Below, piece after piece: positions 24,201 to 34,038 of a stretch of DNA of 64,000 bases. Source of the stretch: Oegoconia quadripuncta (lineage: Eukaryota; Arthropoda; Insecta; Lepidoptera; Autostichidae); the NCBI GenBank assembly GCA_949316235.1, contig OX438741.1, positions 12,525,124-12,589,123 on the forward strand, in the 5' to 3' direction. Numbering within the stretch: position 1 is the first letter of the stretch; each line of letters begins with the position of its first letter. A program made the translations under genes and the position numbers. The notes beneath the pieces were generated by a model. That model ran no database searches and was not told the DNA's origin. It worked only from the letters and a program-made list of their open reading frames with translations.

Positions 24201-24737
24201 GACTGGAGATACAAATAAACGATTTATCTATCTATGCAGTAACGCACACGGAGAACAAAAAAGTGCAGCCGACGAAAAGTCCGTCGTCTGCCCGTTCAGC
24301 ACGAATATGAGCAATGTAACATTGAACAACAGTGAAGTGATACACAAATACTTACCCTCATCCATTATACGCATAATCTCATCCTTTTTCAGATCTGTAT
24401 ATGTGTGCACTTCAAACGAAAAACATTTAAAAGTATTAGTTAACGCCTCCACATCTTTGTCAGTGCCTTTCCTCGGGCTGCTGTAACCGTCGAAATTCTC
24501 CTGGTTGAAAATAATTAACATATTTTTCGAAAATTGGTCCAACTCGTAAGTTGTTGAAGTACTTGGTAGAGCTCTGTTGTTGGTGTCCACTCTTTCCGTT
24601 TGAGTTGTCCAGCTGGTAGCTCCTTGGTGTGTACCCTCCAGAGTCTCTGGATATTGTGGAGAAGCTGACATGATGCCATCAGTTTGAATACTAATCTCTT
24701 CCGAGCTACAGTTTTTGTGGTCTGAAGGCTGCCACAT
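15271..24737 (-). CDS. Caspase A, effector-type, four exons
   Basis: Minus-strand exons 24737-24356, 21039-20861, 19039-18894 and 15541-15271 join in phases 1, 0 and 2 to give 326 codons (325 residues). Donors are GTAAGT, GTAGGT and GTGAGT; acceptors are TTTTCAG, TTTTAG and TTTCAG. The product is a cysteine protease of family C14. A short prodomain (about 70 residues) holds a candidate cleavage site ERVD51. The large subunit has IIFNQENFD, the S1-pocket R89 (SPRKGTDKD) and catalytic H146 in VVVLTHG. The pentapeptide QACRG with catalytic C189 is split by intron 2 between Q187 and A188. The linker (Asp206/Asp208) is short. The small subunit begins near HLPMESDFM and contains PSFR then GSWFIQTLC. 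No CARD or DED is visible, so this is effector-like. Which lepidopteran caspase group it belongs to was not determined. ATG at 24737 is chosen; an internal Met lies at residue 23. It faces away from caspase B. Confidence 0.88.
15600..15790. other. GC-rich patch in caspase A intron 3
   Basis: About 190 bp of CG-rich DNA (GACGCGACGTCGACGCCC, GCGCTGGCGTCGCG, GCGTCGCCAGCG) in an AT-rich background, 60 bp upstream of the last caspase A exon in gene sense. It has repeated GCGCTGGC words and no coding signal. Possibly a GC-rich MITE, but ends were not resolved. Confidence 0.5.
15862..16120 (+). mobile_element. tRNA-derived SINE (third family, related to S1)
   Basis: The head has GGTGTAGTGGTTAGAA (A box), then GGTCGCGGGTTCGAATCCCG (B box), followed by a body resembling S1 (GGTATCCACAACACAAGCCT) and a TTATTATTATT tail. 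It is in caspase A intron 3, opposite to the gene. Confidence 0.8.
16258..16738 (-). mobile_element. LINE fragment (family L1), 5' end at a palindrome
   Basis: Minus strand encodes FLGMTLDSRLQWGPHIKK, then SSAAYAVKKIR, RLVYFSYFHSLMSYGILLWG and KRAIRAIYKLRS. This is the region after the reverse transcriptase in a Jockey/Daphne-like ORF2. The 3' end has CAAAATCAAAATCAAAA-type repeats (antisense), usual for this family. An internal deletion removes the end of ORF2. Confidence 0.8.
16701..16772. repeat. Perfect 34-bp palindrome with 4-nt loop
   Basis: The arm 16701-16734 is the exact reverse complement of 16739-16772, with loop GCAA. The left arm is LINE coding sequence (LGMTLDSR); after the right arm the LINE stops and unrelated AT-rich DNA starts. 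Confidence 0.95.
17003..17473. mobile_element. TIR element family T, 471 bp
   Basis: Left end AGGTCTCACAAAATTAACCC and right end complement TTAATTTTGTTAAACCC. TATA precedes it (16999-17002) and follows it (17474-17477), a possible 4-bp target duplication. The right TATA is shared with the neighbouring foldback element. Confidence 0.85.
17478..18526. mobile_element. Foldback element with 283-bp inverted arms
   Basis: Arms 17478-17760 and 18245-18526 are near-perfect reverse complements (a handful of mismatches) around a 484-bp loop with no gene. The ends read CAGGACGTCCCACGGCTATG and its complement, and TATA flanks both sides (17474-17477 and 18527-18530). Each arm contains a tRNA-like B-box sequence (GGTTCGATTCCCGGTTC, antisense in the left arm). 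A perfect B-box-like block inside a terminal repeat is unusual. Confidence 0.85.
18640..18850 (+). pseudogene. Degraded RTE-like LINE 3' fragment
   Basis: Plus strand reads roughly AKLKWDWVDHLSS, then GRFKTGRFLQGLDEK, resembling the KLKWDWAGH...GRPKTRWRDEL end of RTE ORF2, with breaks. It ends about 45 bp from the donor of caspase A exon 3. Confidence 0.5.
19186..19745 (-). mobile_element. LINE fragment (family L1) 3' end
   Basis: Minus strand encodes RTSFVGHSIRFYNKIPEHVL then KGYYRIDDYLGDKEVW, the C terminus of ORF2, followed by about 200 bp of 3' UTR-like sequence. In caspase A intron 2. Confidence 0.75.
20230..20700 (-). mobile_element. LINE fragments: L1 tail and a degraded reverse transcriptase
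   Basis: 20330-20430 is the antisense L1 tail (CCCAGAGAAGAACGAGCAGG, CTCAAGGGTTGCTCTTTTTA). 20455-20700 on the minus strand reads GVSQGSALSPILFLLHINV then FHCYANN, a reverse transcriptase core whose YADD has decayed to YANN. The two belong to different LINE families. Confidence 0.65.
21300..21600 (+). mobile_element. LINE L1 3' end
   Basis: Plus strand encodes a broken KAIIKQKLLTKGYY then LNDKQAW, then the L1 tail (AAAGAGCAACCCTAGAGTTT) ending in TTGATTTGATAA. In caspase A intron 1. Confidence 0.75.
21870..22325 (+). mobile_element. LINE L1 3' end, well preserved
   Basis: Encodes KLAVHSSRLHKVTKSFKGQC-like sequence then NKVPVDIQNLP and KGYYKIYHYLDDTNAW. The tail ends TTTTTGATTTGATTTTGATT. 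It closely matches the antisense copy at 48433-48965. Confidence 0.85.
22600..23100 (-). mobile_element. LINE L1 fragment
   Basis: Minus strand reads SKFQWIPHLESSASKLSSAA then VYFGYFHSIMSYGILLWGRS and KRAIRAIYNLRRHDSVRD. Same region as 16376-16738 but an independent copy. In caspase A intron 1. Confidence 0.8.
23240..23600. mobile_element. MITE-like repeat (family M3) with a 38-bp LINE tail inside
   Basis: Matches 15005-15215. It has imperfect inverted ends (GATTAGGAGGGTATATTCCA and its complement near GGACGGAATAAACTCTTAAT). An RTE 3' tail at 23274-23311 (GTCCAGCAGTGGACGTG plus ATGATGATG) is flanked by ATTCCAT at 23267-23273 and 23312-23318. Confidence 0.65.
23674..24045 (+). mobile_element. 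LINE L2 fragment, ORF2 C terminus
   Basis: Encodes TRRGEGFHPYVVNMPNIRTK, then IMRTAKVWNSLPASVFP and NLGIFKSRVNRHLL, then a stop and A-run. The AxxWNSLPxxVFP...FKxxV pattern is the usual ORF2 C terminus of Jockey/CR1-like LINEs. Five other copies are on the same strand (38870, 40995, 54640, 56640, 60000). Confidence 0.8.
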
Positions 24738-25510
24738 TTTTCTTTCGGATATTTATATGGATTTGATTAGAACTTCCTATACAAAGTCTACCACAAAGAC
24801 TGAAGATATCAATTTTTTGCCCCAACATATATATCATGAGACCCACGATAGTGTAGATATTATCACTATCCAAAAATTGTTGCAGATAGCACTGGCTTTT
24901 GCTTTCTATAACAAAGCATTTACAAAAAAACAAAGAGACTTAATAAATGATTTGAAAACAATGCGTTATGCACGAAATTAGACAATGCAGAGTTAATCGA
25001 TCACTTGTGTTATCAATGTGCTAAATTTACTTCAAATGTGTTCAAACATGTTTAAACAGAATGATTCAAACAGAATTGCATAAAATAAAAACAGCGATGT
25101 CTTCTGTTTAAATATATTTTTTTTAAATTATATTTATACAGATATAGGTTAACAGTTTTATACAAAACAAATAAGATCATCTCTATCCGTATAGGTACAA
25201 AGAGTAAATAAAGACACTCTGAAATTTAGTTAGATCACTATAATGATTTAAATTGCGTAAATTAAATACAGAGCTCTTGTTTTGATGTACATTGAAAAGT
25301 ATGCAGTGGCGGAAAGTGTAGGCACAGTATAACCATTTTTCCCTGAAAAATATGGTTATACGTAGGTACAGCGATTGGGGTGTAACATCATGCGTGAGGA
25401 CGTGTGATTGGATGTGTGTGGGCACACACCCAACAGTGGTCTGGTACAGTATGTATGCATGTGTGTGTGTGCATTAAGGTTGTCATCATCACCAGATCAC
25501 ATCACCGTTA
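24738..25510. other. Region 5' of caspase A, no further gene
   Basis: Presumed promoter of caspase A. On the minus strand a TATATAT lies about 85-90 bp upstream of the ATG (near 24822-24830), too weak to call. Nothing else recognised up to the SINE at 25511. Confidence 0.3.
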
Positions 25511-25748
25511 GACGACCGATTGGTGTAGTGGATAGTGACCCTATCAGCGAAACCAACGGTTGCGGGTTCGAATCCCGCGAGGGGTAAATGTTTGTGTGAT
25601 GAATACGAACATTTATTCCCGAGTCTTGGATGTTTATATAAATATTTATATGTATGTTTATCCGTTATCTAGTATCCATAGCACAAGCTTTGCTTAGTTT
25701 GGGACTAGTTGATTGGTGTAAGTGTCCGAAATATTTATTATTATTATT
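25511..25748 (+). mobile_element. tRNA-derived SINE S1, complete
   Basis: GACGACCGATTGGTGTAGTG head, GGTTCGAATCCCGCGAGGGG B box, body and TTATTATTATTATG tail. Confidence 0.9.
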
Positions 25749-25874
25749 ATGTTTCGCAAACAGATGGACATTTTGGCCTCTTTAGTAAAATGATTTCTAC
25801 CAACTTTTTAGAGCTATGTATTTTGAAACTTTGTATGGAATACCGTGCGGGATAAACCCTCTTAATTCGAATCC

Positions 25875-26110
25875 AAACAGAAGTTTTGCGTGAGCGCTTT
25901 TCTTTTTCGCGGCCACAGGATGAGCCCTGCCGTTCTAATGTCAGGACTCTGCTGTGTATCCCTTCTCACCGCTCAGACTTCTACTCACATTCTTTCACTG
26001 TGCATGCTGCCAGGCTGTGGAATTCTCTTCCTCACACTATCCGTGCCAGTCCATCGATCGCTGTCTTTAGGCAAAGAGTTAAGGAACATTACCTTTCCTT
26101 TTCATAGTGT
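25875..26110 (+). mobile_element. LINE ORF2 C-terminal fragment
   Basis: Encodes SFTVHAARLWNSLPHTIRAS then FRQRVKEHYL, the standard LINE C-terminal pattern. It differs from families L1 and L2. Confidence 0.75.
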
Positions 26111-26139
26111 TATTCCGTGTATTATATGTATGTTATACT

Positions 26140-26250
26140 TTATATTCGTACTAGCAGCTGCCCGCGACTTCGTCCGCGTAGACTACATGAATCAACACTT
26201 TATTACTTTCCCACGGGAATACATTCAGCAGAAAAATTAGCATGTAGAGT
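26140..26250. mobile_element. Helitron-like end fragment
   Basis: ACTAGCAGCTGCCCGCGACT then TCGTCCGCGTAG matches the conserved end of the repeat at 13795-14312 and 62927-63108. It lies beside the Helitron helicase fragment. Confidence 0.5.
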
Positions 26251-26379
26251 TTATCTCAAACAGGAAAAGACCCTGGGCAGATAACATGTATGTGGAACCA
26301 TGTTGGTGTTTTGCCAGGTAAATGAATTAAGACAGGGATCCATTAAAAGACCTTTCTGAAAAATTCTGGTTTATATTTA

Positions 26380-26990
26380 TTAAAGTACTTCCTTATAAAC
26401 AACATTCTTTGCCATGTTTGAAGGTGGTAGCAATAGAACCAAACTTTGAGGTGAACTTACACGGGAGCATGCCACATAGAACTGACCGTGAGAGAAACAG
26501 TCCTGTCGTAGGTCTACTCCGGCGAATTTGAGAGTTTGCCCCTGCGACTTATTTATTGTCATGGCAAAACAGACCTTTAGTGGAAACTGAAGCCTTTTGA
26601 ATTCAAAGGGAAAATCATTTGGTATTAATGGAATACGCGGTACAAACACTGTTTCTCCCTGAGCAGGTCCTGTTAAAATAGTGGCCTCTACTACGTTCCG
26701 GTGCAAAGCCTTGACTTGCAACCTAGTACCGTTACAAAGTTTGGGTGGCTTTAAATTTCTCAATAACATAACAGGTGCACCCACACGTAGTAAAAGTCTG
26801 TGATATGGCATACCCGGTGGGTTCAAAGTGTTCAAAAATTCTACGGGATAATTAACGGCATCGTCGGTGTTTACCACGGTTATCTATTGAGCTATGAATA
26901 ATCTGTTGTCCTTCAAAAGAGTTCAATAATATGTCATTGATGACCGCTGCTTGGTCGTTCTTTCGAAATGGCGAAATGAATTTCGAATTC
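26380..26990 (-). pseudogene. Helitron Pif1-like helicase C terminus, frameshifted
   Basis: Minus strand encodes the C-terminal part of a Pif1-family helicase of Helitrons: MPYHRLLLRVGAPVMLLRNL, LCNGTRLQV, PLIPNDFPFEFKRLQFPLKV, AMTINKSQGQTL (motif VI-like) and QFYVACSRV. An upstream piece (NDQAAVINDILLNSFEGQQI) is in another frame, with the frame change near 26880. The Rep/HUH part is absent, so this copy is dead. Confidence 0.85.
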
Positions 26991-27827
26991 TAAATAACGA
27001 CACCAATATAGACTTTTTTGGTATCATCCCCCACCCCTATCTCACCCCTAGAGGGTTGGCTTAAAATAAATGTCATTTTCATAATCAACATCCCAAAAAA
27101 CCTAAATAACGACACCAATATCGATTTTATGGTTTCAACCCCCATTTCACACCCCAGGGGGCTGTTTTTCGAAAAATCTCAACTCACCCTTATCTCATTC
27201 TCTAACCCCGAGGGGTCAGCTTCAAAACAAATGGCATTTTCGTAATCAACGTCCCAAAAAACCTAAATAATGACACCAATATTGACTTTTTTGGTATCAA
27301 CCACCACCCCTATCTCAACCCTAGAGGGTTAACTTAAAATAAATGTCATATTCATAATCAACATCCCATAAAATCTAAATAACGACACCATTATCGATTA
27401 TATGGTTTTAACCCCCATTTCACACCCCAGGGGGTTGTCCAATATAGACTTTTTTGGTAGGAACCCCCACCCCTATCTCAACCCTAGAGGGTTAACTTAA
27501 AATAAATGTAATTTTCATAATCAACATCCCATAAAACCTAAATAACGACACCAATATCGATTTTATGGTTTTAACCACCATTTCAAAACCCAGGGGGTTG
27601 TTTTTCGAAAAATCTCAAAACACGTATTAGCTTATTTGTTCCTAGGAGTACTCTTGCGAAGTTTTGAGTCGAAAATAGTCGAAATGTTCAAGTTATACTG
27701 TTTCTTCATACAAACTTCCCACCCCTGTTTCACCCCCTAACGGGTGAATTTTGAAAAATCCTTTCTTATTGCTCACCTAGACCTCGTAAGGAACCTACGT
27801 GCCAAATTTGGAAACTCTATTCACCCC

Positions 27828-28065
27828 TTTGACTATGACTATGACTTTGACTAAAACTTTGACTATGACTTTGACTATGACTTTGACTATGACTTTGACT
27901 TTGACTATGACTTTGACTATGACTTCGACTATGACATTGACTACGATTTTGACTTTGACTCTGACTATGACTATGACTTTGACTATGACTTTGCCTATCA
28001 CTATGACTTTGACTATGACTTTGACTATGATTTTGACTATGACTTTGACATGACTTTGACTATGA
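27828..28065. repeat. Minisatellite, 12-bp and 6-bp units (GACTTTGACTAT)n
   Basis: About twenty copies of TTTGACTATGAC with slight variation. It replaces the unique end of the repeat unit seen at 33980-34005. Confidence 0.95.
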
Positions 28066-28240
28066 ATTTTACTTTTCGACTTTGAGTCTTTGACTTTGAG
28101 CCTTCGACTTTGAGCCTTCGTCTTTGAGCCTTCGACTTTGAGTCTTCGACTTTGAGTCTTCGACTTTGAGTCTTCGACTTTGAGCCTTCGACTTTGAGCC
28201 TTCGACTTTGAATCTTCGACATTGACTCTTCGACTTCGAC
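28066..28240. repeat. Minisatellite, 14-bp unit
   Basis: About a dozen copies of CTTCGACTTTGAGT / CTTCGACTTTGAGC directly follow the 12-bp array. The long open frame through it (period of 14 codons) is a by-product of the 14-bp unit. Confidence 0.95.
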
Positions 28241-28365
28241 ACCAATTTGAATTGATTTCAACCCCTACCACTATCGCAACCCGTAAGGGCTTAGCTTCAA
28301 AATAAATGTCATTTTCGCAATCAACGTCCCAAAAAACCTAAATAACGACACCAATATAGACTTTT

Positions 28366-28629
28366 TGTTGGAATATAACAAAATATAAATCTATGTACAG
28401 TTTCATAATAATTTAGAACAAGGGTCTCTTGTTCTCATTCATGGAATCAATGCACAGCGGAAGGATCTACTTTTGTTAGGTCAGCCCCCTTACTTCGTTA
28501 CATGCGCTTTACGTGTGCGGTTCAGTACTGTAGTGCACCTCTCCTTATAAATATATATTCAAATATATTTTAATTATCGTCGAACTTTAATAACTCTGTT
28601 TTTATTCAAAAGCCCCTCCATAACCTACA
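28366..28629 (+). repeat. Copia 5' LTR, 264 bp
   Basis: Begins TGTTGGAATATAAC and ends CATAACCTACA. TATAAATATATATT at about 28546 may be the TATA box. Identical by eye to 33069-33332. Confidence 0.95.
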
Positions 28630-28646
28630 GGTTATGGGCCCAGGGA
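28630..28646 (+). other. Copia primer-binding site (half initiator tRNA-Met type)
   Basis: GGTTATGGGCCCAGGG directly after the LTR. This complements the anticodon-loop region of initiator tRNA-Met, the half-tRNA primer known for Copia elements. Confidence 0.8.
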
Positions 28647-28723
28647 AATAAAATTAAATAATAATAAAAAAAGGGACACTTTTTGTGCCTAGTGTTTAAG
28701 TGACATTTTAGTGATTTAAGAAA

Positions 28724-31700
28724 ATGGATAATTTAAAAATGAAACGTAATATTAAACAATTTGACGGTGAAAAGTACAGTGTTTGGAAAATGAGACTTCG
28801 TATTTTGTTAAGTGAACTTGAAGTGATTGACGTTATAGACAATGACTTTCCTGGAGAACCAAGTAATGAGTGGTATAAAAAGGACAAACTCGCAAAGAGC
28901 ACAATTGTTGAGTATTTATCCGACTCCTTTCTAGGATTCGTCAAAAGCGATTATAATGCAAAACAAATTTTCGATAATTTGGATGCAATTTATGAACGAA
29001 AAAGTCTGGCTACACAATTAGCTTTGAGAAAGAAATTACTCAGCCTCAAACTCCAAACTGATACACCGCTAATAAAACATTTTCGTAATTTCGAGGATCT
29101 TTTGTCTGAATTGATTGCTGCTGGAGCAAAGCTGGAGGAAATGGATAAAGTTTCCCATTTATTATTATCATTACATAACTCTTACGATGGAGTTATCACG
29201 GCTCTTGAAACGTTAGCTGAAGATAATTTGACATTGGCATTTGTCAAAACAAGGTTGTTGGACCAAGAAATAAAAATATTAAATGAAAATAGAGACACAA
29301 GCTTGAAAGTTCTACAAGCTGCAGTTCCTCATTCTCCTCAGAATTATCCGAAGAAGCCAATGAAGTCTTGGAAAACAAAGGCAAAGTTTAAAAATACAAA
29401 AATAAAATGCCACCACTGTGGAAGAAAAGGGCACTTGAGAAACGATTGCTATTATTATAAGAAAAAAGGACAAAAATTCAATAATTATGAAACAAAAAGA
29501 ACGCTTCAAACTGTCCAAACAACCGAGCCTACAAATTCTTCAGACTTTTCAGGTTTTGCCTTCATGGCCGGCGGATTTCCAGAAAAAGATGAAAATTCTA
29601 ACAAAATTTCATTTATATTAGACTCGGGAGCATCAGATCATATAATTAACCGAGAAGATCTAACACAAAACTTCACGTTGTTAGACAAACCATTGAAGAT
29701 ATCCGTAGCAAAAAATGGGACATTTATAATGGCCATAAAAAAAGGGTACCCTTGAAGTAACCAGCAATTTAGGCGTAAGCGGAACACTTCAAGATGTTTT
29801 ATACTGTCCCGACGTACCCTATAACCTACTTTCCGTAAGGAAAATACAAAATGCTGGATTAACGGTGATATTTAACCAAAATGGTACTGTTCAAATAAAT
29901 GATCACCGTGGTAAGTCGGTTATAACTGGTACTGGTAAGTGCTTGAACAATTTTATTACTATTGATTTCAAGGTACATATAAGCATGTTAAATGTGTCTG
30001 AATTGAATAAGACCGTTGAAAATAATAGCTATTTATGGCACCAACGTTTGGGTCACATTAGCAAAACAAAATTTTTGCAATTAAAAAGCAATGATATGTT
30101 TGGTGACACTGAACGAATAAGTCAAATCAAACCAAAAGAAGACTTATGTGAAGCTTGCATAAACGGAAAACAAGCTTGTTTGCCATTTAATAAGGTTAAA
30201 AATAAGGAACACTTAAAACGGCCCCTATTCAATGTTCACACAGATGTGTGTGGTCCCATCACTCCTTCGACACTTGACGGCAAAAACTACTTTGTGATTT
30301 TTGTTGATGAGTTTACTCACTACTGTGCAACATACCTGATAACGCATAAATCAGATGTATTTGTAATATTTCAAGATTACGTTTCTAAAAGTAGGTAGTG
30401 CTCTTTTTAATTTGAATATAGTTAATCTATATTGTGATAATGGAGGTGAATATTTGTCAAATGACATGAAAAAAAAATACTGTGTGCAAAAAGGTATTAG
30501 TTATCATTTAACAGTCCCACGAACACCTGCTTTAAATGGTATCGCAGAACGTATGATACGAACTGTGACAGAAAAAGCTCGCGCTATGCTGGTTGGTTCC
30601 AAATTAAATAAAACCTTTTGGGGCGAAGCGGTTTTAACTGCTACATTTTTAATAAATATTTCTCCAACTAGAGCTTTAAAGGTTTATAAAACTCCTTTTG
30701 AAATGTGGCATGGTAGAAAGCCGCATCTTAAATTTTTGAAAATATTTGGATCAACTATATTCATGCATAACAAAATCAGAAAAACCAAATTTGAAAATAA
30801 GTCCTCAAAGGGTATACTGGTTGGTTATGAAACAAATGGATACAAAGTATGGGTTGTGGAAACTGAAAAGTTTGTTATAGTAAGAAATGTGGTTGTGGAC
30901 GAGATAAATTTCTTGTCTAGCAGACCTTCACTGAGTTCTAAGGGGGTGGCTCATGAAAACTCCTGTGATCCAAGTGACTCAATGCACACTTCACCCGCTA
31001 AGAAGGTGTGCAAATCTGATGAGGTGAAATCAGATATACAAAAACAAACAAATGATAACTTAAATGAAAATACCTCATTAGGGCAAGTACCTAATAAATC
31101 TGTAAGAGAAACAGATGAGCACAACGGGTCTTCCTTATCACAAGACAATAAGATGTTGCCTAATTTAAGACGGAGTGATAGGATCAAAGATCTTCCCAAA
31201 GTTTCTTATAATGAAGATAATATTTTTCAAGATTATCTGTTGTGCGCTCAGTCATTGGTATGTCAAGTACCAACATCCTACAAAGAAATCGAAACAAGGG
31301 ATGATAGGTTACTATGGGAACAGGCTATAAAAGAGGAAATTAATTCACTCATCGAAAACAATACGTGGACCTTAGTACCGAAACCTAAAAATAAAAATAT
31401 TGTTGATTGTAAGTGGATATTTACTATTAAAAATGACGAGTTTGGAAATCCACTTAAATACAAAGCACGGTTGGTCGCACGAGGCTTTAGTCAAAAATAT
31501 GAGATAGATTATAACGAAACTTTCGCGCCAGTGGCGAGAATTTCTAGTTTCAGATTTATATTAGCTTTCGCGAATCAATTTAATTTATTAATTCACCACA
31601 TGGACGTGAAAACCGCGTTTTTAAACGGGGAATTAAAGGAAGAAATCTTTATGAAAGTTCCAGAAGGTATTCCATGTCAAAGTGACCAAGTATGTAACTT

Positions 31701-32805
31701 GAATAAAGCCTTGTACGGACTAAAACAAGCAGCACGATGTTGGTTTGAAACTTTTGAAAAAGCTCTTATAGAAATGGGTTTTAAAAATTCATCAGTTGAC
31801 CGCTGTCTCTATGTGCTAGATAAGGGTGATATTTCGAAGAACATCTACATTATTCTTTATGTAGATGACCTAGTGATAGCCACAGCCGATCTTAGTTCAA
31901 TGAATAATTTTAAAAGATATTTGATGAACAGATTTCGTATGGTTGATCTAAAAGACATTAAACTATTTTTGGGCATAAGAGTTGAAAGGTGTGGTGACAA
32001 AATTACTTTGGATCAGAGCAGGTATATAAAAACAGTCTTACACAAATTCAATATGAATGACTGTAAAAGTATCGTCACCCCACTTGAAACGAAGTTGGAT
32101 TACAACGCGTTAAATTCAAATGAAATCATTGTGGCCCCTTGTAAAAATGTTATCGGTTGTTTGATGTATATAATGCTATGCACTCGGCCCGATTTAAGCG
32201 TAGCAGTAAACATCCTTAGTCGGTTCAGTAATAAGAACAATGGATGTCTTTGGACCTACTTAAAACGTTTACTTCGATATTTAAAAGGGTCCATTGATCT
32301 AAGATTAACTTACGTTCGTGGAACTTATGAGAATGTTTTGAGTGGCTTTGTTGACTCAGATTGGGGAGGTAATGACTTAACAGACCGAAAAAGTACATCT
32401 GGTTATGTATTTAAATTATTTGAGCGTTGTACTTTATGTTGGCAAACCAAGAGACAGTCATCAGTAGCTGCCTCATCGACTGAAGCAGAGTATATGGCTC
32501 TTTTTGAAGCAGTCAGAGAAGCTCTGTGGTTAAGGTCTCTATCTAACAGCATTCATTTAAGTATTTCAAATCCTGTTCCTATTTACGAAGATAACAATGG
32601 ATGCATAAGTATTGCCAGTAACCCAACAAGTCATAAACGCTCAAAACACATCGACATTAAATACCATTTCTCTAGGGAACAAATAGAGAAAAATGTAATT
32701 AAAGCAATTTATATTCCCACAGGTAATCAGCTGGCCGATATTTTTACAAAACCATTGGCGGGACCGAGGTTCATCGAACTGAGAGGAAAGCTTGGACTTA
32801 TGTAG
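28724..32805 (+). pseudogene. Copia gag-pol, interrupted by two frame changes
   Basis: Open segments are 28724-29755, from about 29745 to 30398, and from about 30400 to 32805. In order: gag-like region; zinc knuckle CHHCGRKGHLRNDC (codons 226-239); protease LDSGASDH; pre-integrase LWHQRLGHIS; integrase acidic residues in HTDVCGP, CDNGGEY and NGIAERM; RT with KYKARLVARGFSQ and YVDDLVIA; RNase H with DSDWGG, KSTSGYVF and SSTEAEYMAL; end LADIFTKPL. The first break is at an A-run (29737-29743), the second near 30385-30400. Each is a net one-base shift. With identical LTRs, the breaks are either fresh mutations, inherited from a defective master, or read errors. Confidence 0.9.
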
Positions 32806-33052
32806 ATATTCGGCTCAGTAATATTTTTTTTTTTTTTGTGTTTGTGCAATTAATAATTATAATTGAATTTCGTTTGATTACTATTGAGGAATGGCCTGAT
32901 TAGGTTTTTCTGGGTTTTCCCTAATCCTGCGCAACGAATGTTGGGTCATTTAGTGTCTGTATCCCCAGAAATAAGGAGAGCGTGCTAATTTTATTGTGTA
33001 AACTTAATTATAACAAATTAAGTAGTATAAAAAAAAAATATTTCATAGATTT

Positions 33053-33068
33053 ATTTTTGAGGGGGGCG
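33053..33068 (+). other. Copia polypurine tract
   Basis: GAGGGGGGCG directly before the 3' LTR at 33069. Confidence 0.75.
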
Positions 33069-33332
33069 TGTTGGAATATAACAAAATATAAATCTATGTA
33101 CAGTTTCATAATAATTTAGAACAAGGGTCTCTTGTTCTCATTCATGGAATCAATGCACAGCGGAAGGATCTACTTTTGTTAGGTCAGCCCCCTTACTTCG
33201 TTACATGCGCTTTACGTGTGCGGTTCAGTACTGTAGTGCACCTCTCCTTATAAATATATATTCAAATATATTTTAATTATCGTCGAACTTTAATAACTCT
33301 GTTTTTATTCAAAAGCCCCTCCATAACCTACA
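33069..33332 (+). repeat. Copia 3' LTR, 264 bp
   Basis: Same length and sequence as the 5' LTR, followed by the CTTTT target duplication. Confidence 0.95.
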
Positions 33333-34005
33333 CTTTTTTGGTATCATCCCCCACCCCTATCTCACCCCTAGAGGGTTGGCTTAAAATAAATGTCATTTTC
33401 ATAATCAACATCCCAAAAAACCTAAATAACGACACCAATATCGATTTTATGGTTTCAACCCCCATTTCACACCCCAGAGGGCTGTTTTTCGAAAAATCTC
33501 AACTCACCCTTATCTCATTCTCTAACCCCGAGGGGTCAGCTTCAAAACAAATGGCATTTTCGTAATCAACGTCCCAAAAAACCTAAATAATGACACCAAT
33601 ATTGAATTTTTTGGTATCAACCCCCACCCCTATCTCAACCCTAGAGGGTTAACTTAAAATAAATGTCATATACATAATCAACATCCCATAAAATCTAAAT
33701 AACGACACCATTATCGATTATATGGTTTTAACCCCCATTTCACACCCCAGGGGGTTGTTTTTCGAAAAATCTCAAAACACGTATTAGCCTATTTGTTCCT
33801 AGGAGTACTCTTGCGAAGTTTCGAGTCGAAAATAGTCGAAATGTCCAAGTTATACTGTTTCTTCATACAAACTTCCCACCCCTGTTTCACGCCCTTAAAG
33901 GGTGAATTTTGAAAAATCCTTTCTTAGTGCTCCCCTAGACCTCGTAAGGAACCTACGTGCCAAATTTGGAAACTCTAGACCTAGCGGTTTGGCCTGTGCG
34001 TTGAT
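33333..34005. repeat. Tandem-repeat block, right of the Copia insertion
   Basis: Continues the block at 26985-28365, with copies of the same ACACCAATATCG / CACCCCAGGG unit. It ends with AAACTCTAGACCTAGCGGTT then TGGCCTGTGCGTTGATATG. Confidence 0.8.
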
Positions 34006-34038
34006 ATGTCAGTCAGTCAGTCAGTCAGTCAGTCAGTT
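34006..34038. repeat. (CAGT)n microsatellite
   Basis: Eight copies of the tetranucleotide. Confidence 0.95.

Larger units (their letters stand above)
26985..28365. repeat. Tandem-repeat block, left of the Copia insertion
   Basis: Units of about 200-240 bp share CTAAATAACGACACCAATAT, ATTTTATGGTTTCAACCCCC, CACCCCAGGGGG and TTTTTCGAAAAATCTC. The sequence 27007-27260 is almost identical to 33331-33580 on the other side of the Copia element, and 27600-27825 matches 33770-33980. The block was therefore duplicated before Copia inserted. Apparent ORFs are by-products. Confidence 0.8.
28366..33332 (+). mobile_element. Copia LTR retrotransposon, complete, very recent
   Basis: 4967 bp, bounded by CTTTT target duplications (28361-28365 and 33333-33337). 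The two 264-bp LTRs (TGTTGG...CCTACA) look identical base for base. A half-tRNA-Met primer-binding site follows the 5' LTR and a purine tract precedes the 3' LTR. Gag-protease-integrase-RT-RNase H is the Copia order. The coding region is broken by two frame changes, so it cannot make a full polyprotein as read. It inserted into the tandem block described at 26985. Confidence 0.95.

Noticed and set aside
25511..25600. tRNA gene (also heads at 1, 368, 15862, 49013, 58756, 60766, 62535)
   Set aside because: A and B boxes are present, but each runs into a shared SINE body with a simple-repeat tail, no complete acceptor stem was found and copies are dispersed. These are SINE heads.
27018..27245. 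75-codon frame duplicated exactly at 33338-33565
   Set aside because: The exact copy comes from duplication of the repeat block around the Copia element, not from protein constraint.
27795..28271. Long open frames on both strands (up to 158 codons)
   Set aside because: They follow the 12-bp and 14-bp minisatellites; low-complexity repeats without start context.
29737..30400. Programmed ribosomal frameshifts in Copia
   Set aside because: Copia families of this type normally use one frame, two shifts occur within the pol part, and neither site resembles a known slippery signal with structure. Mutation or read error is simpler.
34006..34038. CRISPR-like regular array; also the 16-bp array at 37755
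   Set aside because: A eukaryotic window; units are contiguous with no spacers.
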